Below are positions 36,801 through 45,400 of a stretch of DNA of 64,000 nt, one piece after another (position 1 is the stretch's first letter; the number at the start of each line of letters is the position of its first letter). Below the pieces are notes generated by a model. It was given only the letters and a program-made list of their open reading frames with translations. It searched no databases and was not told the DNA's origin. The DNA is taken from the NCBI RefSeq assembly GCF_003589745.1, contig NZ_CP032364.1, positions 496,001 through 560,000 on the forward strand. The letters run 5' to 3'. Source of the DNA: Lachnoanaerobaculum umeaense (GTDB lineage: Bacteria > Bacillota > Clostridia > Lachnospirales > Lachnospiraceae). The position numbers were made by a program, and so were the translations under genes.

Positions 36801-37091
36801 GAAGAAGCAAAGCTTATGGAAAGGTCTGATAAAAGCTCTGATTTGATACCTTACTGGGGATTAAAAGAAACAGAAGATATGATTCGTATAGAAAGAATTG
36901 TACCAATGTATCCATTCAGTAGAGATCAAGAGGCATACAAAAGATTGATTAAGATTTTATCACTATATCGTTTGACTCTAGGTCAGGCAAGACAGGAAGA
37001 ACTGCTTACATATTTGATTAAAAATAATAAAGGTAAAGAGGATTTGGAAGAGTTATTCATAAATCTAAGTCCATATTTTAAAAGAGCGTGA
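33900..37091 (+). CDS. SNF2/DEAD-like superfamily 2 helicase
   Basis: 1063 aa. Motif I SDEVGLGKTMVAG (~39-51), motif II LDEFQRF (~270-276, DEFQ in place of DEAH), motif III LLSATPYKM, and C-terminal motifs V/VI in STSIGQEGLDFHNYCRRIV and QREGRINRF (~900-940). A long insertion separates the two RecA-like halves. It resembles helicases that partner PLD nucleases. Expected role: ATP-driven translocation on phage DNA. It is last in the operon; its TGA lies in the loop of the terminator. Confidence 0.9.
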   Translation: MEKENTSQKIMEGLKDFQRETVNRVIQLYKNGKKRVLISDEVGLGKTMVAGGTIAKFADFAREQGKKRIKVVYICSNTAIADQNLEKLCITEDVLRESVADSRLSVQHLNIFSQEAKLSGKALIQLIPLTPDTSFHMTTGCGMLWERAVIFAILNKIPELEKYNKPLEMIMQAGGTSGWNAWAKDRGEDRVSECDRITKGKYLNYMVKKVSRGLKVKNPEGKILLYDLIEKCKEVKKSGKAENIYEIIGRLRYLFAGISLEKLEPDLVILDEFQRFKYLLQTESDTEMGMLANKFFNSKSVNMLLLSATPYKMYSTLEEIDESLVDEHFSEFFNVMKFLNSTEKRHEEFKSIWEDYSKQLKEFSIGDTSIIQAKNRAEEAMYNSVCRTERISAKESADIVDITNSDKWLEVEECDIKSYIKVSELIDLIEAPYHVPVDYIKSCPYIMSFMKDYKLKKDIIKYFYNYPEMLENIDRESRDILWLKRNDINNFRPLKCNNARLEAVKKHVFSQKSELLLWVPPSKPYYVPEGVFKDVENFTKTLIFSSWEMVPRMVSSMLSYEEERKTIGTLAKRNEEISVNYFSSERKQYPVPRMRFSASENRLNSMSLFCLLYPSKFLESCYNPIVCMNNSMSLRDIEKEIENKIAKRLDKYKTPESGLIDQRWYYMAALLLDPPGYVTGWLEDERYEDDDSTTFFKHLEQLRILYYNNIKVLELGRKPKDLYSVLANMAIASPAICISRLYNIYAKGINYSSTLPTQVSKRFIDMMNKPDSTAIVELACGKNNEDVHWKNVLNYCKHGNIQAMFDEYAHLLVNGYDGEDIVLKLHNDITSNMNIRTTPYEIDTWKNFNKAVKDQKITPTRIRTHFAVAFTKGDGNDKDANRKKSVRAAFNSPFRPFVLTSTSIGQEGLDFHNYCRRIVHWNLPSNPIDLEQREGRINRFECLAIRQNVAKRYGNISFKSNVWAELFEEAKLMERSDKSSDLIPYWGLKETEDMIRIERIVPMYPFSRDQEAYKRLIKILSLYRLTLGQARQEELLTYLIKNNKGKEDLEELFINLSPYFKRA

Positions 37092-37108
37092 AATACCGCT
37101 CTCTTTTT
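37083..37108 (+). terminator. Terminator of the helicase operon
   Basis: AGAGCG, TGAAATAC loop, CGCTCT, then CTTTTT. The helicase stop codon is in the loop. Confidence 0.8.
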
Positions 37109-37113
37109 GTATA

Positions 37114-37386
37114 ATGGTAATAACTATACTTAAAAAGCATACTAAAAGAATAAGGTTCTATGTGGATGGAAAACATTTAAGTCTTAAATTCTTTGATTTC
37201 AGGTCTTTTATTATCATGGCTTTTATGATGACACTTGGTATAGTCTTACGTACCGGGGGGCTTGCACCGAAGCAATTTATAGCATTCTTCTACACCGGAC
37301 TTGGGGCTTCGCTTTTAGTTGCAGGCATAAGATTTGGTTATAATTTTGTTAATGTAGTGAAAGAAGAGCTGGAATATAAGAAATAA
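37114..37386 (+). CDS. Small membrane protein, 90 aa
   Basis: Two hydrophobic helices (about residues 31-48, FIIMAFMMTLGIVLRTGG, and 54-76) with a basic N-terminus (KKHTKRIRFYV) and an acidic C-terminus. No family recognised. No good ribosome site precedes the ATG, and a terminator ends five bases upstream, so the start or expression is uncertain. Confidence 0.5.
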   Translation: MVITILKKHTKRIRFYVDGKHLSLKFFDFRSFIIMAFMMTLGIVLRTGGLAPKQFIAFFYTGLGASLLVAGIRFGYNFVNVVKEELEYKK

Positions 37387-37419
37387 ATTGGGATAGATTT
37401 TACTATAAAATTGTGTTTA

Positions 37420-37455
37420 AAAGGCAGCTCGTATTGATGATAGGACTGCCTTTTT
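37420..37455 (+). terminator. Terminator
   Basis: AAGGCAG pairs with CTGCCTT, followed by TTTTT. Confidence 0.8.
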
Positions 37456-37477
37456 ATTATCATAGTATAGCAATTTA

Positions 37478-37524
37478 TTTTATACCGCAGGTTGAATGAC
37501 AAGTAAGATTCAATGTAATATACT
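37478..37524 (+). promoter_or_regulatory. tRNA promoter with conserved upstream element (copy 1)
   Basis: TTTTATACCGCAGGT runs into -35 ATGACA (37496-37501), then 17 bp and -10 TATACT (37519-37524). The block TATACCGCnGGTnnAATGACAA recurs at 54959-54982. Confidence 0.6.
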
Positions 37525-37545
37525 TAACCCATCAAAGCAAATATG

Positions 37546-37617
37546 TCTCTTATAGTTCAATGGATAGAATGATCGGCTACGAACCGGTTGATTCCGGTTC
37601 AAATCCGGATGGGAGAA
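37546..37617 (+). tRNA. tRNA-Arg (anticodon ACG)
   Basis: Cloverleaf: acceptor TCTCTTA/TGGGAGA with two G-U pairs, D stem GTTC/GAAT with GG in the loop, anticodon stem ATCGG/CCGGT with loop CTACGAA, T stem TCCGG/CCGGA with loop TTCAAAT, discriminator A. CCA is not encoded. The acceptor stem is weak but paired. Confidence 0.85.
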
Positions 37618-37663
37618 TAGATATTTCATAGCATTACGGTTGAAGAGGTATCAATTTATATAA

Positions 37664-37747
37664 GGGCAGGTGTCCCGAGTGGCGAAGGGGGCGGACTGTA
37701 AATCCGTTACGAAAGAAACAACGCCGGTTCGAGTCCGGCTCTGCCCA
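37664..37747 (+). tRNA. tRNA-Tyr (anticodon GTA)
   Basis: 84-base class II tRNA: acceptor GGGCAGG/TCTGCCC, anticodon loop CTGTAAA, long variable arm, T stem GCCGG/CCGGC with loop TTCGAGT, discriminator A. CCA is not encoded. Probably cotranscribed with tRNA-Arg. Confidence 0.93.
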
Positions 37748-37810
37748 CTGTATATGAATATGCTTAATGACACTTTGAAAATTTTTAATGATGTCTTTTA
37801 TAAGATTATT

Positions 37811-37842
37811 AAGGCAATCCTCTTTGGGGACTGCCTTTTTTT
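37811..37842 (+). terminator. Terminator after the tRNA genes
   Basis: AAGGCAATCC and GGGACTGCCTT pair with one mismatch, followed by seven T residues. Confidence 0.82.
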
Positions 37843-37909
37843 GCTGATATAGTATATAATATCTACTTGGTGTTAAAAGTAATAAGAAAAATAATATAGA
37901 GGAGAAAAG

Positions 37910-38524
37910 ATGAGCGAAAAGGAAAAGATGCTAGCAGGAAAGATATACGATCCCACTGATGAAGAGCTTGTCAGATTGAGAATGAAAGCTCATAGACTTT
38001 CGCAACAGTACAATACTTTATTCGAAGATGACGGTTTGCGAGATACTATTATAGATGAACTGATACCTAATAAAGGAAAAGGTTTATATTTACAGGGTCC
38101 GATTTACTTTGACTATGGAGTCTTTACAAGTTTTGGTGCGAACTGTTATGCGAATTTTAATTTTACAGTACTTGATGTATGCCCTGTCACTATAGGTGAT
38201 AATGTATTTTTTGGGCCAAATTGTAGTCTTATGACACCGCTCCATCCTATCAGATGGCAGGAGAGAAATATAAAGTACAAAGCAGACTCCAGTGCATATG
38301 ATGATGAATATGGAAAGCCTATTACTATAGGGTCAAACTGCTGGATTGCGGCGAATGTTGTGATAACAGGAGGGGTAACAATAGGAAAGGGCAGTGTAAT
38401 AGCTGCCGGCAGTGTTGTTACAAAGGATATTCCCGCAAATTCACTTGCAGCAGGAAATCCTTGTAGAGTGATCAGGGAGATAACAGAAGAAGACTCTATA
38501 AAATATAAGAGCGAATTATACTAA
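37910..38524 (+). CDS. Sugar O-acetyltransferase (maltose/galactoside acetyltransferase family)
   Basis: 204-aa trimeric left-handed beta-helix acetyltransferase using acetyl-CoA. The N-terminal Mac domain (KMLAGKIYDPTDEELVRLRMKA, in two blocks from residue 5) is followed by hexapeptide repeats. The catalytic His is expected in TPLHPIRW, and the WIAANVVITGGVTIG coil is typical. AGAGGAG precedes the ATG. YitT follows 18 bases later. The sugar acceptor is unknown. Confidence 0.92.
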   Translation: MSEKEKMLAGKIYDPTDEELVRLRMKAHRLSQQYNTLFEDDGLRDTIIDELIPNKGKGLYLQGPIYFDYGVFTSFGANCYANFNFTVLDVCPVTIGDNVFFGPNCSLMTPLHPIRWQERNIKYKADSSAYDDEYGKPITIGSNCWIAANVVITGGVTIGKGSVIAAGSVVTKDIPANSLAAGNPCRVIREITEEDSIKYKSELY

Positions 38525-38542
38525 AATATAGTTGAGGAAAAG

Positions 38543-39400
38543 ATGAATAAGGAAATAATAAAAGAGTGGTCAAAAGATATCATAGTTGATATCATAGCAG
38601 GAATTTTTATGGGAATAGGAACATATTGCTTTGCAGCAGCATTTAAATTCCCAATGGTCGGATTTACCGGATTGGCACTTATCATATATCAATTAGCAGG
38701 GGTACCTGTTGGAATAGGAACAATAATACTCAATATACCATTTGCAATATTGTCATATAAGGAACTGGGAAAGAAATTTTTGCTTAAATCTATTAAGTCA
38801 ATATTTATAACTTCTATAATGATAGATATTGTGGCGAAAGTCTTTCCAATTTATCAAGGTGAGTATATGCTGGCGGCAATCTGTACAGGAATCATATCTG
38901 CATCAGGATATGCAATGATATTTATGAGAGATTCCTCTACAGGAGGAGCTGATTTTATAATGGTTTTGATACACCATTTCTTTCCACATTTTTCATTGGG
39001 AAAGATAGCATTAGTTATAGATTCAATTATAATTGTACTTGGTGTAGTTTTGGTTTCAAAGAGTATTAACAGTTTGATTTATGGACTTATTATAGCGTAT
39101 CTGGTTGCAGCAGTACTTGATAAGGCAATGGATGGACTTACAGCAGGTAAGCTTATTATGATTATTTGTGATAAACCAAAGGATATGGCAAAAGAGATAT
39201 CAAAGCTTATTGACAGAGGATCAACATATCTTAAGGCAGAGGGAAGTTATACTGAAACAGAAAGGGATGTAGTAATGTGTGCTTGTGCAACAAAGGAAGT
39301 ACATACAGTAAGACAGGCGGCAAAAAAACTGGATCCCAATTCTTTTGTAATCATACTGGATTCAAATGAGGTAGCAGGAGAGGGATTCAGACATTTATAG
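38543..39400 (+). CDS. YitT family membrane protein
   Basis: 285 aa: about five transmembrane helices (residues ~12-180; DUF161/YitT_membrane repeats such as GIGTYCFAAAFKFPMVGFTG and FMRDSSTGGADFI), then a cytoplasmic DUF2179 domain (~200-285, with GSTYLKAEGSYTETERDV). Transport function is presumed but not proven for the family. It lies in one operon with the acetyltransferase and the HAD phosphatase. Confidence 0.92.
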   Translation: MNKEIIKEWSKDIIVDIIAGIFMGIGTYCFAAAFKFPMVGFTGLALIIYQLAGVPVGIGTIILNIPFAILSYKELGKKFLLKSIKSIFITSIMIDIVAKVFPIYQGEYMLAAICTGIISASGYAMIFMRDSSTGGADFIMVLIHHFFPHFSLGKIALVIDSIIIVLGVVLVSKSINSLIYGLIIAYLVAAVLDKAMDGLTAGKLIMIICDKPKDMAKEISKLIDRGSTYLKAEGSYTETERDVVMCACATKEVHTVRQAAKKLDPNSFVIILDSNEVAGEGFRHL

Positions 39401-39410
39401 GGAGAGGATG

Positions 39411-40256
39411 ATGAATATATTTGAAGAGAAGAAGATAAAGGTAAGTGAAGCTGTTTTGGCACTGGATCTGGACGGTACATTGACAAATTCAAAAAAGGAG
39501 ATAACTGAGAATACTAAAGCTGCCATAGATAAATTTATAAAGGGAGGAGGTACAGTAGTACTTGCTTCAGGCAGGCCAACATTTGGAGTTAGTCCGGTGG
39601 CAAAGACACTTGGACTTGAAAAGAAGGGCGGCTATATACTTGCATACAATGGAGGCTACTTCTATGATTGTAAAAATGACAAAGAGTTGTTTATGAGGGA
39701 ACTTACACATGAATATCTTCCTATACTGGAAGAACAGGCAAAGCATTTTGGTGTAAATCTTATGACTTACAATTATGATAAGGCATATGCACTGGATATA
39801 GAGGAGCAATATTATATGCTGGAGATCAAGATAAATAACTTTATAAGAGTGAAAGTTGATCCACTTGCACCACAGATTACATTTCCAATTATAAAATGCC
39901 TAATGACTGCACCCGGAGATCACCTTGCCAAAGTGGAAAAGGAGATGAAAAAATTATGGGAAGGGAAGTTGAATATAGTTCGTTCAGAGCCATATTTCTT
40001 AGAGATTACAGAGGTAGGTATAGATAAAGCGAATACTCTTTTAAATATGACAAATAAGATCGGCAAGGATACAAAGAATCTTGTTTGCTGTGGTGACGGA
40101 TTCAATGATTTGTCAATGATTCAGGCTGCCGGCATAGGAGTGGCAATGGCAAATGCTCAGGAGAAAGTGCGTCAGGCAGCAGACTATATTACAAGGTCTA
40201 ATGATGATGATGGCATAGTAGATGTGATTGATAATCTTTTTTATTGGAATAGGTAA
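39411..40256 (+). CDS. Cof-type HAD-IIB phosphatase
   Basis: About 281 aa. Motif I LDLDGTLTNSKKEI, motif II VLASGR, C2B cap region in the middle (~85-195), and motif IV CCGDGFNDLSMIQAAGIGVAM. Family members dephosphorylate sugar phosphates and related small metabolites. An ATG three bases earlier (39408) is equally possible; GGGAGAGG lies before both. It follows YitT by ten bases. Confidence 0.92.
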   Translation: MNIFEEKKIKVSEAVLALDLDGTLTNSKKEITENTKAAIDKFIKGGGTVVLASGRPTFGVSPVAKTLGLEKKGGYILAYNGGYFYDCKNDKELFMRELTHEYLPILEEQAKHFGVNLMTYNYDKAYALDIEEQYYMLEIKINNFIRVKVDPLAPQITFPIIKCLMTAPGDHLAKVEKEMKKLWEGKLNIVRSEPYFLEITEVGIDKANTLLNMTNKIGKDTKNLVCCGDGFNDLSMIQAAGIGVAMANAQEKVRQAADYITRSNDDDGIVDVIDNLFYWNR

Positions 40257-40272
40257 GATCTGAGAGGTTACT

Positions 40273-40542
40273 ATGAACAGAGGAAAGCGTCCAAAAATAA
40301 AAATAACTATTACAGATCGTAGGGGGAAGATGGGATGTCATAGAGGGCATCATGTTGGAGAGGTGTTTGATTATGATGAGGACAGGGGGAAGATTTGTCC
40401 TATGGCAATGCACTGTGCCTTTCCATATATTGATATTTTAAGATATGGTGGCAGTTTACCGGGACAACCTGAGGGATGTGCAGAGTTTTGTTGCTCAGAT
40501 GCAGATGTTATTTTGGTTTTTAAGGCTGAGATGGAAAAATAG
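40273..40542 (+). CDS. TIGR04076 family protein
   Basis: 89-aa soluble protein of a family common in anaerobes, with KMGCHRGHHVGEVFDYDED and a C-terminal Cys-rich part (CPMAMHCAFPY, EGCAEFCCSD). The Cys arrangement suggests metal binding; function unknown. It follows the HAD gene and precedes the methylase by two bases. Confidence 0.85.
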   Translation: MNRGKRPKIKITITDRRGKMGCHRGHHVGEVFDYDEDRGKICPMAMHCAFPYIDILRYGGSLPGQPEGCAEFCCSDADVILVFKAEMEK

Positions 40543-40544
40543 TT

Positions 40545-42488
40545 GTGAAAAAGATAATAGATATAAAGGCTAATCCTATAAGTTCTCTTTTGAAAGTATT
40601 GTTACAGGATAAAACATCAAAAAAAAATATAATATGGGCAACTGATACATATGAAGAGTATGGTGAAGGATTCTTGGATTATGAGCAAATAAGTGCAGGA
40701 TTTCTTGTCTATCATGCTGATATTATAAAGCCAAGAATAAAGAAGACTTTGGAAGCACAGGCAGACAGAACGAAAAAGAAAGCTGAGGTTTTTACTCCTG
40801 CTTGGCTTTGCAATAAGATGAATAATTACTGTGATGAAGAATGGTTTGGTAGAAAGAATATTTTTAATATTGAAAATGATGACAATACTTGGACGGTTAT
40901 AGAAGAAAAAGTAGAGTTTGAGAATAATACCTGGCAAGAATATGTGGATTCAAAAAGACTTGAGATAACTTGTGGAGAGGCACCATATTTAGTTTCAAGG
41001 TATGATGTAGTAAGCGGAGAATTTATAGAGCCTACAAAAAGAAGGATAGGTATACTTGATAGAAAGCTTAGAGTAGTAAATGAAAATTCAGATAAACATG
41101 ATACTTGGTTTAAATGGGTATTAAGAGCGTTTGAATCGGTATATGGTTACGAATATCAGGGCGATAATCTTTTAATAGCAAGAATCAATATGCTATTGAC
41201 ATTCACAGATTACTATGAGGAGCGTTGGAAAAAAGAACCCGATGATAAATTGCTTAATGATGTAGCAAAAAGGATAGTGTGGAATATATGGCAGATGGAT
41301 GGTCTAAAAGCCACATTACCACTTGGAAAGCCATATAAAGAGTTCTATCAAATATCTTTTTTTGATAATACTGAAGATACAAAAGTGGAAGAAAAAAAAA
41401 CAATTCCCTGCAAAATATATGACTGGAGAAGAGGCTGTTCAAGACTATTTAAAAAGCTGGAGGATATGAGAATGGGAAAGAAAGTATTTGATTATATAAT
41501 TGGAAATCCACCGTATCAAGAACCTACGGATTCGGATAGTACACGTATGCCACCTGTGTATAATAATTTTATGGATGCCACATATAAAATTGCCGATAAG
41601 GTAGAGCTAATTCATCCAGCACGATTTTTATTTAATGCAGGTTATACTCCTCAAAAATGGAATGAAAAGATGTTAAATGACAAACATTTTAAAATATTAA
41701 AATATGAATCAGACTGTACTAAATTTTTTAAAAATACACTTATAAAAGGAGGAATTGTAATCTCATATAGAGATATTCAATCTGATTTTGGAGCTATTGG
41801 TACATTTACACAATTTAATGAAATGAAATTGATATTAAAAAAAGTAAAGGAAAAAGCAGTAAAGTACTTAGATGAAATTATTTCATCACCACTTAGTTTT
41901 AAAGTATCTGATGTAATGATTAGAGAAAATCCCAGACTAATACCAAGATTAAGGAGTAGCTCATTTGTAGCTCTTTCAGATATTTTTACTAATAATATTC
42001 CAAATGATGGAAAAGAATATATTAAAATGATAGGTCTTGAAAATGGGAAGAGAACATCTAAATATATAAGACGAGACTATATTATTGATTTGAGTGGAAC
42101 ATTAGATAAATATACTTGTTTGGAAGCAAAAGCTAATGGCTCAGGAGTTTTTGGAGAAATACTTTCATCCACGATTATAGCTGAGCCAGGAGTAGGGTAT
42201 TTACAGACATTTATTGGAATTGGACAATATGATAATGAGATAGAAGCACATAATACTAAAAAATATATATATACCAAATTTACGAGAGCAATGTTAGGTA
42301 TATTAAAAATAACACAAGATTGCCCTGGACCTAAGTGGGCATATGTTCCACTACAAGATTTTACACCGGATTCAGATATTGACTGGGGTAAATCTATCCA
42401 TGAAATAGATTTACAACTATATAAGAAATATGACCTTGATGAAGAAGAAATTGAATTTATTGAAACGCATGTAAAGGAGATGTCCTAA
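40545..42488 (+). CDS. Eco57I-like N6-adenine DNA methyltransferase
   Basis: 647 aa. The motif IV active site is NPPY (N321-Y324) in DYIIGNPPYQEP. The upstream KKKAEVFTPAWLCNKMN region corresponds to the SAM-side motif F-T-P (motif X-like). The C-terminal half is a target-recognition-like domain ending GPKWAYVPLQDF. The GTG start follows TIGR04076 by two bases. The ATG of the next gene overlaps the stop (TAATG). It should methylate adenine in host DNA to protect it from the partner encoded downstream. Confidence 0.88.
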   Translation: MKKIIDIKANPISSLLKVLLQDKTSKKNIIWATDTYEEYGEGFLDYEQISAGFLVYHADIIKPRIKKTLEAQADRTKKKAEVFTPAWLCNKMNNYCDEEWFGRKNIFNIENDDNTWTVIEEKVEFENNTWQEYVDSKRLEITCGEAPYLVSRYDVVSGEFIEPTKRRIGILDRKLRVVNENSDKHDTWFKWVLRAFESVYGYEYQGDNLLIARINMLLTFTDYYEERWKKEPDDKLLNDVAKRIVWNIWQMDGLKATLPLGKPYKEFYQISFFDNTEDTKVEEKKTIPCKIYDWRRGCSRLFKKLEDMRMGKKVFDYIIGNPPYQEPTDSDSTRMPPVYNNFMDATYKIADKVELIHPARFLFNAGYTPQKWNEKMLNDKHFKILKYESDCTKFFKNTLIKGGIVISYRDIQSDFGAIGTFTQFNEMKLILKKVKEKAVKYLDEIISSPLSFKVSDVMIRENPRLIPRLRSSSFVALSDIFTNNIPNDGKEYIKMIGLENGKRTSKYIRRDYIIDLSGTLDKYTCLEAKANGSGVFGEILSSTIIAEPGVGYLQTFIGIGQYDNEIEAHNTKKYIYTKFTRAMLGILKITQDCPGPKWAYVPLQDFTPDSDIDWGKSIHEIDLQLYKKYDLDEEEIEFIETHVKEMS

Positions 42489-45400
42489 TGGCAGCAATAA
42501 GTATAAAGACAGCTATAAGAGTAAACCCACAGTGTTATGCATATACCTTGCCTGAAGTGCCATCAAAGAATGGCTGGACAAAGATTGGATTCACTGAAAG
42601 AGATGTAAATGTTCGTATATCAGAACAACTACATACTGCAGGATTAAAGCCTAATATATGCTGGCATTTACTGGCAACTTATAGGACTGAGCCATTTGGA
42701 AATTTTACAGATAAAGACTTTCATCTATATTTAAAGAAGCTGGGATTTGAAAGAGAAAGCAGTACAGAATGGTTTAAAATAGATCCTAATATTGCAAAGT
42801 TAAATTATAATGATTTTACAGAAAATCATGGAGTAGTAAATAATGCCACAGACACAGCATGTCCATACACACTTAGAGATGAGCAAAATGATGCAGTTGA
42901 GATGACTTTGAAATATTTCAATTCTCATAAAGATGGTGAATTTCTTTGGAATGCAAAGCCACGTTTTGGTAAGACTCTCGCAGCATATGATTTATGTAAG
43001 AGAATGAAAGCTAAAAATATTTTGATAGTGACGAATCGTCCGGCTATAGCTAACTCATGGTATTCAGATTATGAGACATTTCTTGGTACTGAGTCAGGAC
43101 TTTATTTTGTCAGCAATGTAGATGGAATCAAGGATAAGAAGTATGTATATAGTCGCAGTGAATATGTATATAAAGTAAGTAAAGAAGATAATGATGACAG
43201 AGGATGCATACAGTTTGTCAGTTTACAAGATCTCAAAGGTTCTATATATTTTGGCGGTCAGTATGACAAGCTTATGGAAGTTAGTGATACAAGGGATGAA
43301 AAAGGAAACTATAAGGGAATACTTTGGGATATACTTATAATAGATGAAGCACATGAGGGTGTGGACACTTATAAGACAGATATAGCTTTTGATCATATTA
43401 GAAGAAGCCATACCCTACATCTTTCAGGAACACCGTTTAAGGCATTGGCAAATGATAAATTTCCGCAAGATGCTATATACAACTGGACTTATGCTGATGA
43501 ACAGGCAAAGAAGAGGGATTGGGATCAGAAGGATGAGTTGGAGAATCCATATGAAAACTTGCCATGTTTGAATCTGTATACCTATCAAATGTCAGATATT
43601 ATAAAAGATAAGCTGACTAAAGGTATAGAGCTTGATAATAATATGGAAGAGTACGCTTTTGATTTAAACGAGTTCTTTGCGACAAATGAATCAGGTAAGT
43701 TTGTACATGATACCGATGTGGATAAATTCTTAGATGCATTGACAAAACAAGAGAAATTTCCATTTTCAACAGAGGAATTGAGAAATGAACTGAAGCATAC
43801 CTTTTGGCTCTTAAATAGAGTGGCAAGTGTTAAGGCTTTAGCTAAGAAACTCGAATTACATCCGATATTTAGAGAATATAAGGTGATTATAGCAGCAGGT
43901 AATGGAAAGCTGGATGACGAGAGTGAGAGTAGTAAGTCTTTTGATCGTGTTACAGAAGCAATAAAAGAATATGAGAAGACTATTACACTCTCAGTGGGAC
44001 AGCTTACTACAGGTGTTACTATAAAGGAGTGGAGTGCAGTATTGATGCTGTCAAATATGTCATCACCTTCACTATATATGCAGGCTGCATTTCGTGCACA
44101 AAACCCATGTTTATTCAAAGGTAGCAATGGTGGATTTTACAGAAAAAAGAATGCATATGTATTTGACTTTGACCCGGCTCGTACACTTAATATTTTTGAA
44201 AAGTTTGCAAATGATTTAATTCCACAATATTCCGGTAATAATATGGATGTTGATATAAGAAAACACAATATAAAGGCATTGTTAAACTTCTTTCCGGTAT
44301 ATGGTGAGGACGACAGTGGTGAGATGATGCTTTTGGATGCAGAATCTGTACTTTCTATTCCAAGACATATATATGCAAAAGAGGTTGTAGAGCGTGGTTT
44401 TATGTCAAATTTCTTATTTGCGAATGTTTCAGGTATATTTGCAGCACCAAGAGAAATTATTGATATTATAAACAATATGCAGGCAATAGAAGAACCGACG
44501 ACATTGAACAGAGTGAATATAGATGAAAATACAAGTGTTGAGCTATGTATCAATGATAAAGGCAATGTGGAAATATCTAAAGAACAAGTGATAGGAACTG
44601 CAAAGGATTTGTTCGGTGAAAAGATATATTCAACTGTAAGCACAGGTTTAGAAAATATGGCTGATGAGATTGTAAAGGATCGTGAAGCTAATCCACAACC
44701 GAAAAAGAACGAACTTGATGAGTTACAAAAGAAGTTCAGTAAGCCTTTAACTGATATCATGATGGAAACAGTTAAACAGAAATATGGTAATGATTTGAAA
44801 AAGTCTACACAAAATCAGCTTGAAAGAGATATTCACAATAAGACATCTGTTATCGTAAAACATAAATACGGCGAGTATACAATAAACGCAAATAAACTTG
44901 AAAAGGAGAAGGAAGAAAAAATAGTCGAAGCACAAAATAGAGGTGCTTCAATGATAGATATAAGTAAGCTTGATGAAGAGTACAATAATAGAAAAATAGA
45001 AATCTACAATCAATTGGTACATGATATTAAGGACAAGCTTGATAGTGAGGATACAGTTAAAAGCATGACTTATGATATAGTAGAAACTGTAGAGACTGAA
45101 AAGCTGAATAAAGAGAAGGAGTCTATTGAAGGCAGTATAAGGGATCATTTAAGAGGCTTTTCAAGAACTATTCCGGCATTTCTTATGGCATATGGTGATG
45201 AGAACACAACTCTGGAAAACTTTGATTCATTGGTTCCTGAAGATGTATTTTTTGAGGTTACAAGAAGTACACAAAGTGATGAGGGCGTTACATTAGCGCA
45301 GTTTCGCATGTTACGTGACGGAGGATTCTACTATGAAAAGGATGAATCAGGTAATGATATAAGGGATGAAGCACATAAAAAGTATTTTGAAGGACATCTT

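Noticed and set aside
37546..37747. tRNA genes as the attachment site of the defence-like island
   Set aside because: The tRNAs point away from the island and no direct copy of a tRNA 3' end was found near 7.4-7.9 kb.
37670..37852. 60-codon frame overlapping tRNA-Tyr
   Set aside because: It starts inside the tRNA gene and has no ribosome site; the tRNA and its terminator explain the sequence.
43585..44760. Long minus-strand frames (180 and 207 aa) inside the restriction helicase
   Set aside because: They lie opposite an intact gene with clear motifs, have Ser/Phe-rich shadow composition and no ribosome sites.
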